A stretch of 64,000 bases of DNA, taken from assembly GCF_029257255.1 (NCBI RefSeq), contig NZ_JARICI010000014.1, positions 1-64,000 of the forward strand, given 5' to 3'. A model generated the notes under the pieces. It had not been told where the DNA came from. It was given only the letters and a program-made list of their open reading frames with translations, and did no database searches. Below are positions 19,531 to 28,714 of the stretch, piece after piece (position 1 is the first letter of the stretch; each line of letters begins with the position of its first letter). The stretch comes from Sporosarcina sp. Lineage in GTDB: Bacteria; Bacillota; Bacilli; Bacillales_A; Planococcaceae. A program made the translations under genes and the position numbers.

Positions 19531-20712
19531 ATGAAAAAAATCATCATCGTCGCAGTAACGGTTATCGCTTGTCTTTGTATGGCGCCTGTTACCGAAGCAG
19601 CTACACTTGACGAAGTAAAGGAACTCGTTGCACTCTATTATTATGGTGAAAAACCTGCTACGATTCAGAAAGCCCGCACGATCGATGAAATTATTAGACA
19701 GCTCGATGAATACTCCGTCTACATGACGCCTGCAGAATACAAGGAGTATTTAGAGCAGTACGCAAGCGCGGGAACGGTCAGACAAGTTGCTTCTACAGTT
19801 CCGCCGGTAGACAACGGCAAAAATGTTCAGTCACATATGATGTACGGGAATACCGGCTATTTAAAGATTAAGACGTTTTCAGCTCACCTACTGGAAGATG
19901 TCACAGACCATTGGGGTAAGCTGAAAGCGCAAGGTGCACAGAAATTGGTTGTTGATTTGCGTTTTAATGGAGGCGGCTATGTCGAAAGTGCGGAACAGCT
20001 GTTAGGCTTCTTTCCGAAAGTAAAGGATGCCTATAAATTAAAAACAAGAACAGGCATAGAATCTGCCCAGGCTATTCCCGCCAAGAATAAATTCCCTGAT
20101 AAAACATACGTACTTGTGAATCGTTTTTCTGCATCAGCATCTGAAATTGTTGCAGTCAGTGTAATGGATCAGAAAGCCGCTGTTGTGGTAGGGGAGAAGA
20201 CCAAGGGCAAAGGCAGTGTCCAATCGTTATTTGAATTGGAAAACGGAGGCGCTCTGAAGCTTACGACAGGTCACTATACCGGCCCTAAGGGGACACCAGT
20301 GCACCATAAGGGTGTGGAGCCTTCAGTTCAAATGAGACCGGGCACAGAGCTGACAGGGTTACATAAGCGTTTGATCACCGACGAACTGACATCGAAAAGT
20401 TATAGACAGCTTAAAGGGCCTTCCAATGTGTCAAAACAAAAAGTATTCAATGTGCGCTTCACACAGCCAATGGACTTCGGCTCAGCAAAAAGTTTTGATA
20501 AAATGGAACTTATTAAATTTGGCGGCGTCTCAATACCTGTAACGAAAAAACAAGTAAATGATAAAACGATGATGATTCATCCTGTTAAGCTTATGCAGCC
20601 GGATGCAGAGTATATGCTGGTCATTCATCCTGGCATTCAGAGTGTCAAAGGACCGAGCGTAAAATATGGAACGTTTACAACCTATAAAGTACAACCGGCG
20701 AAAACAAAATAA
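19531..20712 (+). CDS. Secreted S41 family peptidase lacking a PDZ domain, with Ig-like C-terminus
   Basis: The 393-residue protein has a signal peptide (about 1-23), a short helical N-terminal part, and an S41 core from about 103 to 285. The catalytic dyad is Ser202 in FSASASE and Lys227 in KGKGSV, spaced as in CtpA/Prc. The PDZ domain normally found between the N-terminal helices and the core is missing; only a short loop (about 78-102) remains. A C-terminal SbsA-like Ig fold (about 300-390, with VRFTQPMDF and DAEYMLVIHPG) may interact with other surface proteins. It probably cleaves exported proteins outside the membrane. The paralogue at 40628-42004 keeps its PDZ. Start ATG 19531 has a GAAGGGGAGGAAGAGCA leader. 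Confidence 0.85.
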   Translation: MKKIIIVAVTVIACLCMAPVTEAATLDEVKELVALYYYGEKPATIQKARTIDEIIRQLDEYSVYMTPAEYKEYLEQYASAGTVRQVASTVPPVDNGKNVQSHMMYGNTGYLKIKTFSAHLLEDVTDHWGKLKAQGAQKLVVDLRFNGGGYVESAEQLLGFFPKVKDAYKLKTRTGIESAQAIPAKNKFPDKTYVLVNRFSASASEIVAVSVMDQKAAVVVGEKTKGKGSVQSLFELENGGALKLTTGHYTGPKGTPVHHKGVEPSVQMRPGTELTGLHKRLITDELTSKSYRQLKGPSNVSKQKVFNVRFTQPMDFGSAKSFDKMELIKFGGVSIPVTKKQVNDKTMMIHPVKLMQPDAEYMLVIHPGIQSVKGPSVKYGTFTTYKVQPAKTK

Positions 20713-20734
20713 AATTAGCCTGAAGCTAAATAAC

Positions 20735-20763
20735 TTGATATAGTATATAGATGTCAATATATA
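20735..20763 (+). promoter_or_regulatory. Predicted sigma-A promoter for wecC-tagA
   Basis: TTGATA at 20735-20740 and TATATA at 20758-20763 are separated by 17 bp, 25 bp before the ATG of wecC. The short leader still leaves room for the AGAAGG ribosome binding site. Confidence 0.6.
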
Positions 20764-20787
20764 AACAGGAAGAGAAGGTAAACTATT

Positions 20788-22080
20788 ATGCAAAAGAAAT
20801 TATGCGTTGTAGGACTCGGCTACATTGGCCTCCCCACTGCTGTAATGTTTGCGAACAGCGGACTGCAGGTACATGGTGTCGATAAGAACGAACGGGCAGT
20901 CAACATGATCAATAATAAACAGCTTCATATAGAAGAGAACGGTCTGCAGCAACGTTTGGAACAGGCAGTTGACGAAGGACACTTCACAGCCTCACTGACA
21001 CCGGTCGAAGCAGATGTGTTCATCATTGCAGTACCGTCGCCGATCAATCCGGATAACACGGCCAATCTGGAATTTATTCGTCAGGCTACGGCATCCATCG
21101 TTCCTTATGTAAAAAAAGGAGCACTCGTAATTTTAGAATCCACAGTCCCACCGAAGACAGTGGAAAACATTATGCTTCCTGAACTGCGTAAGACCGATCT
21201 CATTTTAGGAGAAGAACTATTTGTTTCGCATTCGCCTGAACGTGTCATCCCGGGTAAGATTTTTGAAGAACTCGTTAATAATGATCGGATTGTAGGCGGT
21301 ATTAATCCGAAGTCAGCTGAAATGACAAAGGAACTGTACCAGTCTTTCGTACAAGGAACTATCCACTTAACAGATGCAACAACAGCAGAACTCGTTAAGG
21401 TGATGGAAAACACCTATCGTGATGTCAATATCGCATTTGCCAATGAACTTGCTAAAATTGCAGAAGGAATCGACGTAGATATTTGGGAAGCCATCAAGTT
21501 TGCAAACTTCCATCCACGTGTCAACATCCACACGCCAGGACCTGGTGTAGGCGGACACTGTATCGCGGTTGATCCATGGTTCCTAGTAGAACTGGCACCG
21601 GAGAAAGCAGATATTATCAAAAAGGCACGGGTGACAAATGACGGCATGCCGATGTACACGGCAGAGAGAGCGCAGAAGCTGCTGTCACAGTTTGGTATTG
21701 AGAATGGCAAAGTGGCGGTACTCGGACTGGCATTCAAAGGTAACGTCGATGATATGCGTGAAAGTCCCTCAACGAAAGTAATTGAGTCACTGCAGCAACT
21801 AGGCATAGAAGTAACATCCTTTGATCCGCATATCAAGGAACTTCAGCATCCGACACAGACAGCGACAATCGAAGAAGCAATCGAAAATGCTGACTTGCTT
21901 CTATTAACTACCGATCATGATGAGTTTAAACAGCTGAACCCGACTGGACTGCCAACAAAACAGCCAAGACCGATTATGCTCGATACGAAAAACGCACTGA
22001 ATCCTGATAAGTGGGAACAGGCAGAATATCCATTCTTTAAACTTGGAGACGGCAAAAAAGAAGGAAAGCTGCAGAAATGA
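20788..22080 (+). CDS. wecC: UDP-N-acetyl-D-mannosamine dehydrogenase
   Basis: The 430-residue enzyme belongs to the UDP-glucose/GDP-mannose dehydrogenase family. It has an N-terminal NAD-binding Rossmann fold (VGLGYIGLPTAVMFA, 8-22), a middle helical domain with LVKVMENTYRDVNIAFANE, the catalytic cysteine in GVGGHCIAVDP, and the C-terminal UDP-binding domain (LGLAFKGNVDDMRESP). The VNIHTPGPGVGGHC stretch and overall pattern match WecC, which oxidises UDP-ManNAc twice to UDP-ManNAcA. ManNAcA is a common residue of Bacillales wall polymers. The ATGA overlap with the next gene shows translational coupling. The nearby S-layer gene suggests the product feeds secondary wall polymer synthesis; that is inference. 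Confidence 0.9.
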   Translation: MQKKLCVVGLGYIGLPTAVMFANSGLQVHGVDKNERAVNMINNKQLHIEENGLQQRLEQAVDEGHFTASLTPVEADVFIIAVPSPINPDNTANLEFIRQATASIVPYVKKGALVILESTVPPKTVENIMLPELRKTDLILGEELFVSHSPERVIPGKIFEELVNNDRIVGGINPKSAEMTKELYQSFVQGTIHLTDATTAELVKVMENTYRDVNIAFANELAKIAEGIDVDIWEAIKFANFHPRVNIHTPGPGVGGHCIAVDPWFLVELAPEKADIIKKARVTNDGMPMYTAERAQKLLSQFGIENGKVAVLGLAFKGNVDDMRESPSTKVIESLQQLGIEVTSFDPHIKELQHPTQTATIEEAIENADLLLLTTDHDEFKQLNPTGLPTKQPRPIMLDTKNALNPDKWEQAEYPFFKLGDGKKEGKLQK

Positions 22081-22787
22081 AAGAAGAAATATTGGGTGTT
22101 GCCGTTAACACAGAAAACTACGATGAATTAATTCCCAAAGTATTCGCCAATATAGAAGAAGGCAAAAAATCACTGGTAGTTGCCATCAACCCGGAGAAGC
22201 TGATGAAAGCAAAAGAAGATGCGGAACTGAAAGCTCTGCTCAACAGAGCCGAATTCCAAATCCCTGATGGCATAGGCGTAATCCTCGCATCGAAACTCAG
22301 TAAAGGTGAAATTAAATCAAGAGTAACTGGAATTGATATGATGGACCGTATCGTCAAGGAAGCGGCGGTAAGAGGTAAAAGGATTTTCCTCTACGGTGCG
22401 AAACCTGGAGTGGCGGATGCGGCGGCAGCGAAATTGCAGGAACTTCATCCGGCTATCAAAATTGCGGGCGTGCAGCACGGTTATGAAAAAGATATGCAAG
22501 TAGTGCTGGATGCTATTAATCACGCACAGCCGGATATTCTTTTCGTAGCAATGGGATCGCCAAAACAAGAACAATGGATTGAGAAACATCGTGATCAACT
22601 GCATCCGATACTTTATCAGGGAGTGGGTGGATCATTCGATGTGCTGGCGGGCAACATTAAACGTGCCCCGGCTGCATTTCAAAAAGCCGGAGCCGAGTGG
22701 CTATACCGTTTACTGCTTGAACCGAGCCGGATCAAACGCCAGATGAACTTGCCAAAGTTTCTAATTGAAGTATATAAGAAAAAATAA
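22077..22787 (+). CDS. tagA: WecG/TagA/CpsF family glycosyltransferase (N-acetylmannosaminyltransferase type)
   Basis: The 236-residue GT26 enzyme carries the family motifs INPEKLMKAKED, the catalytic-base region IPDGIGVILASK, the fold-defining GAKPGVADAAAAKL, and VAMGSPKQEQWI. Family members transfer ManNAc (TagA) or ManNAcA (WecG) from the UDP donor to undecaprenyl-diphosphate-GlcNAc at the inner face of the membrane. That is the first committed step of wall teichoic acid or related polymers. The coupling to wecC by a 4-bp overlap suggests either that ManNAcA is the donor, or that both serve one polymer. The C-terminal basic segment (RIKRQMNLPKFLIEVYKKK) is the usual membrane-targeting tail of TagA. 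A terminator follows. Confidence 0.88.
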   Translation: MKEEILGVAVNTENYDELIPKVFANIEEGKKSLVVAINPEKLMKAKEDAELKALLNRAEFQIPDGIGVILASKLSKGEIKSRVTGIDMMDRIVKEAAVRGKRIFLYGAKPGVADAAAAKLQELHPAIKIAGVQHGYEKDMQVVLDAINHAQPDILFVAMGSPKQEQWIEKHRDQLHPILYQGVGGSFDVLAGNIKRAPAAFQKAGAEWLYRLLLEPSRIKRQMNLPKFLIEVYKKK

Positions 22788-22924
22788 AGTTCAATATTAA
22801 AAATAATCTACTAATCGCATCTTGAAATCTAGTAAACTTAATGATAAAATACGGAAGTGTAAGGATAGTTTTCTCTTAGTATATAGCAAATGCCACGCGA
22901 AGCGTTACGGTTGGTTGACCGCAC

Positions 22925-22966
22925 AAAAAAGGCTTGAACAGTTCCCATCTGTTCAAGTCTTTTTTT
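22925..22966 (+). terminator. Intrinsic terminator of wecC-tagA
   Basis: AGGCTTGAACAG pairs with CTGTTCAAGTCT and is followed by seven Ts. About 50 bp before it lie two short hairpins (ACGC-GAA-GCGT and CGGT...ACCG); I could not match these to any riboswitch. Confidence 0.85.
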
Positions 22967-23079
22967 GTCTTCTTTTCCAAAGAAGACAAAATACCCTATT
23001 TCAAAAATTCATTACCAAATACTTGCATCTTCAGAAAATATCAGTAGAATAGAAGTTGCGGCAAAAAAGGTTTTGTCGA

Positions 23080-23107
23080 GGTTTGCTGTAAAACTAGCAA
23101 ACTTTTT
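23080..23107 (+). terminator. Second hairpin with T run before the S-layer promoter
   Basis: GTTTGCT pairs with AGCAAAC and TTTTT follows. It lies 10 bp before the S-layer promoter and would insulate it from upstream transcription. Confidence 0.55.
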
Positions 23108-23116
23108 GAAATTTGA

Positions 23117-23145
23117 TTGACATTCAGAACAGTATTATCTATAAT
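23117..23145 (+). promoter_or_regulatory. Strong sigma-A promoter of the S-layer gene
   Basis: A perfect TTGACA (23117-23122), a 17-bp spacer and a perfect TATAAT (23140-23145) are visible. This full consensus agrees with the very high expression typical of S-layer proteins. Confidence 0.9.
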
Positions 23146-23160
23146 TTACTGTGTAATGCC

Positions 23161-23184
23161 TACTACTTTCATACATAGGTAGTA
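23161..23184 (+). promoter_or_regulatory. 5' hairpin in the S-layer mRNA leader
   Basis: TACTACTT pairs with AGGTAGTA around a 7-nt loop, starting about 10 nt after the predicted transcription start. A 5'-terminal stem-loop of this kind could protect a long-lived mRNA. That is inference. Confidence 0.5.
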
Positions 23185-23227
23185 AATCGGCACAAAACAG
23201 AGATACCTAAGAGGAGGAAATTATTCA

Positions 23228-26200
23228 ATGGCTAACCAACCAACGAAATATCGCAAGTTTGTAGTAGGGGCTGCTTCAGCTGCACTAGTAGCATCAGCAG
23301 TAGCACCAGTTGCATTCGCGGCAGATAACAAATTCACGGACATGAAAGGCTACGATCAGCACACACAGGAGCAAGTAGCAGCACTAGTAGACAGAGGCAT
23401 CATCAATGGCGTTTCTGATACGAAATTCGATCCGGGTGCAAGCATCACTCGCGGTCAAGTAGTTAAATTACTAGGACGTTACCTAGTAGAGTCTGGTAAA
23501 GCAAGCTACCCGGCAGACTGGAATAAAAAGAAGCGTTTCTCAGACCTTCCTGTTTCATTCCCTGACAACGACCTTTTGAAAAACGCAGCAGTAGTTTATG
23601 ACGCTGGCGTATTCAAAGGAAATGAAGGTGTATTGAACTCAGCAGGTAAGATCACTCGTGAGAACATGGCACTAGTACTAGACCGTGCTGCTAAAGCAAT
23701 GGGCGATAAAACGTTAGTAGAATTAGCTGGCGGAAAATCAGACTCTGTATCTGATATTGCAAATGCTAAGACTGAAGCACAAGAAGCAATCAAAGCTTTG
23801 AATGCTTTGGAAATTTCTACAGTTAACGAATTCAAGCCGAAGAACAACGTTCAACGTGTTCATTTCGCTACATTCCTTCATAACACTATGGTTGTTCTTG
23901 GAGACAAGTTCCCATCTAAGCCTGAAGTACCTGGAGTTACGGATGTAAAGGTTGAGTCGGTAACGGCGATTACTGCTACAGATGTTACGGTTGGAATTAA
24001 AGAAGCAGATACTGATTTAGAAGATCAAACAGTAACTGTTAAAGATGGTGCTGGTAATACTTATGAAGTAAATCCGACTACTGTCAAAAAAGGTGCTACT
24101 TCAGCAACATTCACATTCAAGACTCCATTAACAGTTAATGCAACAGATGCTTGGACAGTTAACGGTGTGAACTATGTAGCAGAGTTTGCAGTTACTAAAG
24201 TTGAGACTATTGATTTGAAAGGTAAGTACATCAATGTTCAATTCAGTAAAAAAGTAACTTCACTAGACCCATCAGAAATCACAGTTCGCGCAACTGCATC
24301 TCAACAAGCTTACGGCGTAGAAAGTGTTCGTCTGTCAGCTGATGGTATGTCTGCACAAGTAACATTGCTTGGTGATGCTTCTACAACAAATATCTTAACT
24401 CCAGGTAGAGAGTATACTTTATCAGTTACTCAAGGCGGAAAAGTTGTTTCTGCTAACTTCCAAGTTCCCAACTTTAGTGAAGCTGTTGCTGTAACAGGTT
24501 ACAATAAAGCAGCTCGTACATTAACATTTAACGGCGCTGCAACACTAGTGGTTCCAGAATCAATCGCGATTGATTTCGAATCTTTAGTTGGTCAGGACGT
24601 GAACGTTTGGTCTGATAAAGATGGAAAAATCACACGTATTGAAGCTGTTGAATTAACAACTAAATACGATGCTGTAAAGATTGAAAAGCGAACTACAGGT
24701 ACATTTGTAAAACTACTTAGTGAAGATAAAGAATACCGAATCGCTGACCGCGATGTTAACCAAGTTGTGTTGACTAGCGCTGGTTATGTAAAGGTATCTG
24801 AGTTAACAGATGGTCAAACATATGCATCAGCTAAAGTTGTACTAGATGCTCAAAGTCAAGTACGCAATATTGTAGTAGTTGATACATTCGCTGCACCGAT
24901 TGTTGTTAAATCAGTAGAAGGTAATGTAGTAAAAGGAAATGCTTCAGAGTATAATCTTAAAGATTACACACTTGTAAAGAATGGCAAAACTATCACTGTA
25001 GCTGATCTTAAAGCGGATGATGTAGTTTACTACAACAACGGTTATAAGTATGCAGAAGTTTACAATGGCACGGTAACAGGTGAAATTACGAATATTTATT
25101 CTAATGCATTTAAAGTTAACGGTAAAAACTATCCTATCGCTGGTAAATATGTAGTAGGAAATGTTTATGCTGATCTTGACAAAGACGCATTGGAAGCATT
25201 CCAGGCCTCTAAAAAGCCTGTTACTTTGCATGTTGACCGTACAGGTACTTTACGTGTAGTAACAGGTGATGTGGCAGAAGTTCAAAAATTCACTACTTAT
25301 GATTATGCATTGACTAACTCTGATACGTTCAAAGAAACTGTTAACACATTGGGTTATGTCAAGACAATTAATGATAAAGGTGAAACAAAAGAAGCTAAAA
25401 TTAATGCATCTAAATTACAGACTGTTGTACACGGTGGTCAAGTTTATACAGTAGGTAAAGATCCACATGCAGTTGGAACTTTAGCATCTGCAATTAATTC
25501 TACTGATAATGTAGCAGTAACAGGTTTCAAAATTAATGGAGACGGAGAATTATTCTATACTACGAAAGCAGCAGCTACAGGAGTAGTAACGGATCATAAA
25601 ATCTCTAGTTATGACTTCGATGATACAACGCCAGGTGTTGATGACGGATCGGAAGTAATTCTTAAAGATACTGTGATTTCATTGACACGTGATAAAGATG
25701 GTAATGTAATTGGTATTAATCATGCCCCAGCTACCAAAGAAGTTGTGGCAACAGCTTTGAAAGATATGACAGTTAAAACACTTCCAACTGCTGCAAATGG
25801 AAGTAAACAAGTGAAGTCAAGCACTCCTGTATTTATCGTAGATGGAGATGATGTTAAAGCATCAACTTGGGGTGAGGTAACTAAGTCAGCAACTGAAATT
25901 TCAAAGTATGATTTCTATTACAATAATGCAGACGTAGCTTATGTTGTAGTGGATAAAGCTGATGTCAAGACATCTCCTGAAACCAAAACTGCTGAGATGG
26001 TTGTTCAAGAAATCAACTGGAATAAAGATAATTCTTTATATGTAGCTGATATTAAATTAGCATCTACAACTGAAGGTGGAGTTGCTAAATCTTACGTATT
26101 GAGTAAAGCTAACATTACTGCAGCAGGCGTAACTGAAGGCGACATCGTAACAGTAACGCTTAATAAAGAAAATGATGAAGTAGTTACAATCGCTAAGGAA

Positions 26201-27154
26201 AATGCAGCAGTTGCTAAATCAATCGACACTACTAATGAAAAATCAGTTGATGGAAACACAATCACATTTGCTGACGATACGAAAGTTAAAGTACCAGCAA
26301 CTGGCTTAACAGTTTATGAAGTTATCAAAGATGAGCTTGGTCAAGTAATTGAAGTTAAAAACGTTGGAATCTCTGGTCTTCAGAATATTAAGTCGGACAA
26401 CGCATTAATGGTTTCTTACCTTGAAGGTAATACGGCTTATGCTGATACGATTGTTATTACGAAGAATCAAGATAAGACAGCTACTCCAGGAAATCCGGGA
26501 GGAACTGGCCAATCGCAGTATCTATCAGTAGCAGATGTTACTGAAGGTGCAACTACAACGTTAACACTAACTGCTACAGGTACAATTTTCACACCTAATG
26601 CAGAAGACTTTATCGATGTTAGTGGTCTACCAACTGGTTATACAGTAGGGACAGTTACACGTGTTTCTAACACACAAGCTACAATTGCTATCACTGGTTC
26701 AGCTGACTTTGATGCTGATGTTGCTTCAACAGTCACTGTTTATAACGGTGGATTGAATGGTGTAACAACTAACCAATCTACAACTGCTAAATTTATTGCT
26801 GTAGATGAAGTTGTAACAGCAACTACAAACACTCCTGCTGATAATAAGTTTACTTTGACAAATAACTTCAATCATACAGCAGCTATTGGCGATGTAGATT
26901 TAGATCCAGTAACTAGTGGTGTACAATCAACAGTAGTTATTAATGGCATCACTTATACTGTTGCAGAATCAAGTGGCGTATATACAGTAACAGCTACAAG
27001 TGGTACTGCTACAAATTCAGAAGCTGCTAAAACTTCTGCTATTAAAATTGCAGTAGCTAAATCAGCTGATAAGACATTAACACTTAATATTCCAGCTGTA
27101 ACAGCAGCAGACCCTGCTTCTGGAGTAACAGCAGGAATTACAGTAACTAACTAA
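23228..27154 (+). CDS. S-layer protein with three N-terminal SLH domains
   Basis: The 1308-residue protein has a signal peptide (cleavage near AFA-ADN, about residue 31) and three SLH repeats (about 33-95, 100-160, 165-228; marks INGVSDTKFDPGASITRGQ and ITRENMALVLDRA). From about 245 on it is a long beta-rich, Thr/Val/Ala/Lys-rich region with no aromatic clusters and almost no cysteine. The C-terminal part after a GNPGGTG linker (about 1095) contains two short immunoglobulin-like units. Size, composition, strong promoter and AGAGGAGGAAATTATTCA leader all fit the main S-layer protein, anchored through SLH domains to pyruvylated wall polymer. wecC-tagA lie immediately upstream. Gene codon use is noticeably optimised (many GTA, ACA, GCA codons). 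Crystallisation is inferred, not shown. Confidence 0.93.
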   Translation: MANQPTKYRKFVVGAASAALVASAVAPVAFAADNKFTDMKGYDQHTQEQVAALVDRGIINGVSDTKFDPGASITRGQVVKLLGRYLVESGKASYPADWNKKKRFSDLPVSFPDNDLLKNAAVVYDAGVFKGNEGVLNSAGKITRENMALVLDRAAKAMGDKTLVELAGGKSDSVSDIANAKTEAQEAIKALNALEISTVNEFKPKNNVQRVHFATFLHNTMVVLGDKFPSKPEVPGVTDVKVESVTAITATDVTVGIKEADTDLEDQTVTVKDGAGNTYEVNPTTVKKGATSATFTFKTPLTVNATDAWTVNGVNYVAEFAVTKVETIDLKGKYINVQFSKKVTSLDPSEITVRATASQQAYGVESVRLSADGMSAQVTLLGDASTTNILTPGREYTLSVTQGGKVVSANFQVPNFSEAVAVTGYNKAARTLTFNGAATLVVPESIAIDFESLVGQDVNVWSDKDGKITRIEAVELTTKYDAVKIEKRTTGTFVKLLSEDKEYRIADRDVNQVVLTSAGYVKVSELTDGQTYASAKVVLDAQSQVRNIVVVDTFAAPIVVKSVEGNVVKGNASEYNLKDYTLVKNGKTITVADLKADDVVYYNNGYKYAEVYNGTVTGEITNIYSNAFKVNGKNYPIAGKYVVGNVYADLDKDALEAFQASKKPVTLHVDRTGTLRVVTGDVAEVQKFTTYDYALTNSDTFKETVNTLGYVKTINDKGETKEAKINASKLQTVVHGGQVYTVGKDPHAVGTLASAINSTDNVAVTGFKINGDGELFYTTKAAATGVVTDHKISSYDFDDTTPGVDDGSEVILKDTVISLTRDKDGNVIGINHAPATKEVVATALKDMTVKTLPTAANGSKQVKSSTPVFIVDGDDVKASTWGEVTKSATEISKYDFYYNNADVAYVVVDKADVKTSPETKTAEMVVQEINWNKDNSLYVADIKLASTTEGGVAKSYVLSKANITAAGVTEGDIVTVTLNKENDEVVTIAKENAAVAKSIDTTNEKSVDGNTITFADDTKVKVPATGLTVYEVIKDELGQVIEVKNVGISGLQNIKSDNALMVSYLEGNTAYADTIVITKNQDKTATPGNPGGTGQSQYLSVADVTEGATTTLTLTATGTIFTPNAEDFIDVSGLPTGYTVGTVTRVSNTQATIAITGSADFDADVASTVTVYNGGLNGVTTNQSTTAKFIAVDEVVTATTNTPADNKFTLTNNFNHTAAIGDVDLDPVTSGVQSTVVINGITYTVAESSGVYTVTATSGTATNSEAAKTSAIKIAVAKSADKTLTLNIPAVTAADPASGVTAGITVTN

Positions 27155-27173
27155 TTTAAAAGTTAAAAACAAT

Positions 27174-27211
27174 TACCAGGTCGCCACACAATTCAGATAC
27201 GATTCTGACAA
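27174..27211 (+). repeat. REP-like element after the S-layer gene
   Basis: It reads TACCAGGTCG, then CCACACAATTCAGATACGAT, then TCTGACAA, and is a member of the REP-like family seen at more than ten sites here. It is joined by a conserved spacer (AGTGAGTGAGGAACGACGG) to the terminator at 27233. Confidence 0.7.
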
Positions 27212-27232
27212 GTGAGTGAGGAACGACGGAGA

Positions 27233-27270
27233 GAGTCTTCTGATCGAGAAATCGGTCGGGAGGCTTTTTT
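27233..27270 (+). terminator. S-layer gene terminator, 'gatcgagaaatcggtc' family
   Basis: GAGTCTTCTGATCG pairs with CGGTCGGGAGGCT, using several G-U pairs, and is followed by six Ts. The same hairpin, with small changes, recurs at 28935, 29075, 31395, 35098, 37062, 37769 and 44157. Confidence 0.85.
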
Positions 27271-27310
27271 CCTTTTCTCCGTATTTACTTCACTTTCAGC
27301 TATATATTAT

Positions 27311-28686
27311 GGTTCTATAATATTTGTTGGGGTATCCAAACAATTTGCATAAAAAATGCACGTGATCACCGATTTCTTTTATACTTGAATTGTCTATAAA
27401 CAAGTAAAAGTGAAAGGTGATACGTGCATATGAATTTTACCATGAATATTCCAGGATTAAAAGATGTACTCATTGAAAAAGTGGAGGAACAGGGGGACCG
27501 CACGATTCTACATATCTCTCTTCCTAAAAAGCGTCATCGGTGTCCAAGTTGCGGGTCTTTCACAGAGAAAGTACATGATTATCGCCTGCAGAAAATTAAG
27601 CATTTAAAGTGGTTCGAGCGATTAACCTGTCTCTTTTACAAGCGCCGCCGTTATGCATGTGCTTGTGGAAAACGCTTTTCTGAGAAGGCTTCATTTATTG
27701 AAAAATATCAGCGCTATTCAAAAGAGTGGAATCAAGTAGCCCAAATCCGATCCATCAAGGCAAAAACTTTTAAAGAAGCAGGAGAAACATTAGGAACTTC
27801 CAGTTCAACGATCATTCGGCGTTTTCAGCGGGTTGCGAGAGAACAAATGGTCCAGGGAGTGAGACTGCCAAAAGCCATTGCGATTGATGAATATAAAGGC
27901 GATACAGATGCAGGGAAGTTTCAGCTCATTATCGCGGATGCCAAGACGCGTGAGCCGCTTGATATTTTACCGAATCGTAAAAAAGAAACAATTGTCGACT
28001 ATCTGCGCCAACATGGTGATGAGGTAGAGTTGGTTGTCATGGATATGAATCACAGTTTCAAAGCCGCTGTGAAGAAAGCCTTGGGACGACCAGTGATCGT
28101 GGCTGACCGTTTCCATTACTGCCGTTATGTTTATTGGGCGCTCGATGCAGTTCGAAGAGACGTACAAAAGGAATGGCATCCATATGATCGGAAAAAGTGT
28201 AAACGAATGCGTCACGTTTTGTATAAGCGTGCAGAGAAACTGACAGATCGGGAGCGCTGGTATCGTGATCGGTATCTAAGCATGTCAGAAGAGCTGCGGA
28301 AAGCATATGAACTAAAGGAAGCCTACTGCGAGTGGTTTGATCAGGCGAAGAAGACAGAAGATGTTGCAGAAGTGAAAAGAAGGCTGGAAGCCTTTTATCA
28401 ACAGGTAGAAAGCAGTCAGATTCCTGCTTTTCAGAAAGCCATGAAGACCTTTAAGAATTGGCAGGTAGAGATTCTTAACAGCTTTATTTTTCCCTACTCA
28501 AATGGCTTTTTGGAAGGCATTAATAATAAAACAAAAGTGATGAAGCGCAATGCCTATGGCTATCGCCGCTTCGATCACTTTCGGGCTAAAATCTTATTAA
28601 ATATCAAGTATCAAGTATCAAGAAATCGGGGTTCACTTAGGGTGACGTGATAGAATAGTTGTCACCCCAACATTTGACGTTGAACC
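27311..28686 (+). mobile_element. ISL3-family insertion sequence
   Basis: Terminal inverted repeats are visible: GGTTC...TGTTGGGGT at the left end (27311) and its complement ACCCCAACA...GAACC at the right end (28686). The flanking 8-mers TATATTAT and ATTATTAT share the last six bases, a plausible target duplication of the 8-bp type used by ISL3 elements. One full-length transposase gene fills the element. It separates the S-layer terminator from a tandem pair of REP-terminator units. Confidence 0.75.
27430..28650 (+). CDS. ISL3 family transposase
   Basis: The 406-residue protein opens with a zinc-binding N-terminal domain (RHRCPSCGSF and YACACGKRF) followed by an HTH (TFKEAGETLGTSSSTIIRRF). 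Its DDE-type core has AIDEYKG, VVMDMNHSFKAAV with VADRFHYCRYV, and the final acidic residue in YSNGFLEGINNKTKVMKR. These are the diagnostic ISL3 blocks. The ATG at 27430 is favoured over the GTG two codons earlier because of the AAAGGTGATAC leader. No frameshift or stop is seen, so the element may still be active. Its terminal repeats enclose the gene closely. Confidence 0.92.
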   Translation: MNFTMNIPGLKDVLIEKVEEQGDRTILHISLPKKRHRCPSCGSFTEKVHDYRLQKIKHLKWFERLTCLFYKRRRYACACGKRFSEKASFIEKYQRYSKEWNQVAQIRSIKAKTFKEAGETLGTSSSTIIRRFQRVAREQMVQGVRLPKAIAIDEYKGDTDAGKFQLIIADAKTREPLDILPNRKKETIVDYLRQHGDEVELVVMDMNHSFKAAVKKALGRPVIVADRFHYCRYVYWALDAVRRDVQKEWHPYDRKKCKRMRHVLYKRAEKLTDRERWYRDRYLSMSEELRKAYELKEAYCEWFDQAKKTEDVAEVKRRLEAFYQQVESSQIPAFQKAMKTFKNWQVEILNSFIFPYSNGFLEGINNKTKVMKRNAYGYRRFDHFRAKILLNIKYQVSRNRGSLRVT

Positions 28687-28714
28687 ATTATTATAATCCT
28701 GAATACCAATCATC

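Noticed and set aside
22860..22925. Possible c-di-GMP or other riboswitch before the wecC-tagA terminator (GCAAATGCC and GCGAAGC pieces)
   Set aside because: The order and bases do not match the GEMM consensus (no ACGCAAAGC core), and it follows rather than precedes the operon. Kept only as an unexplained structured leader.
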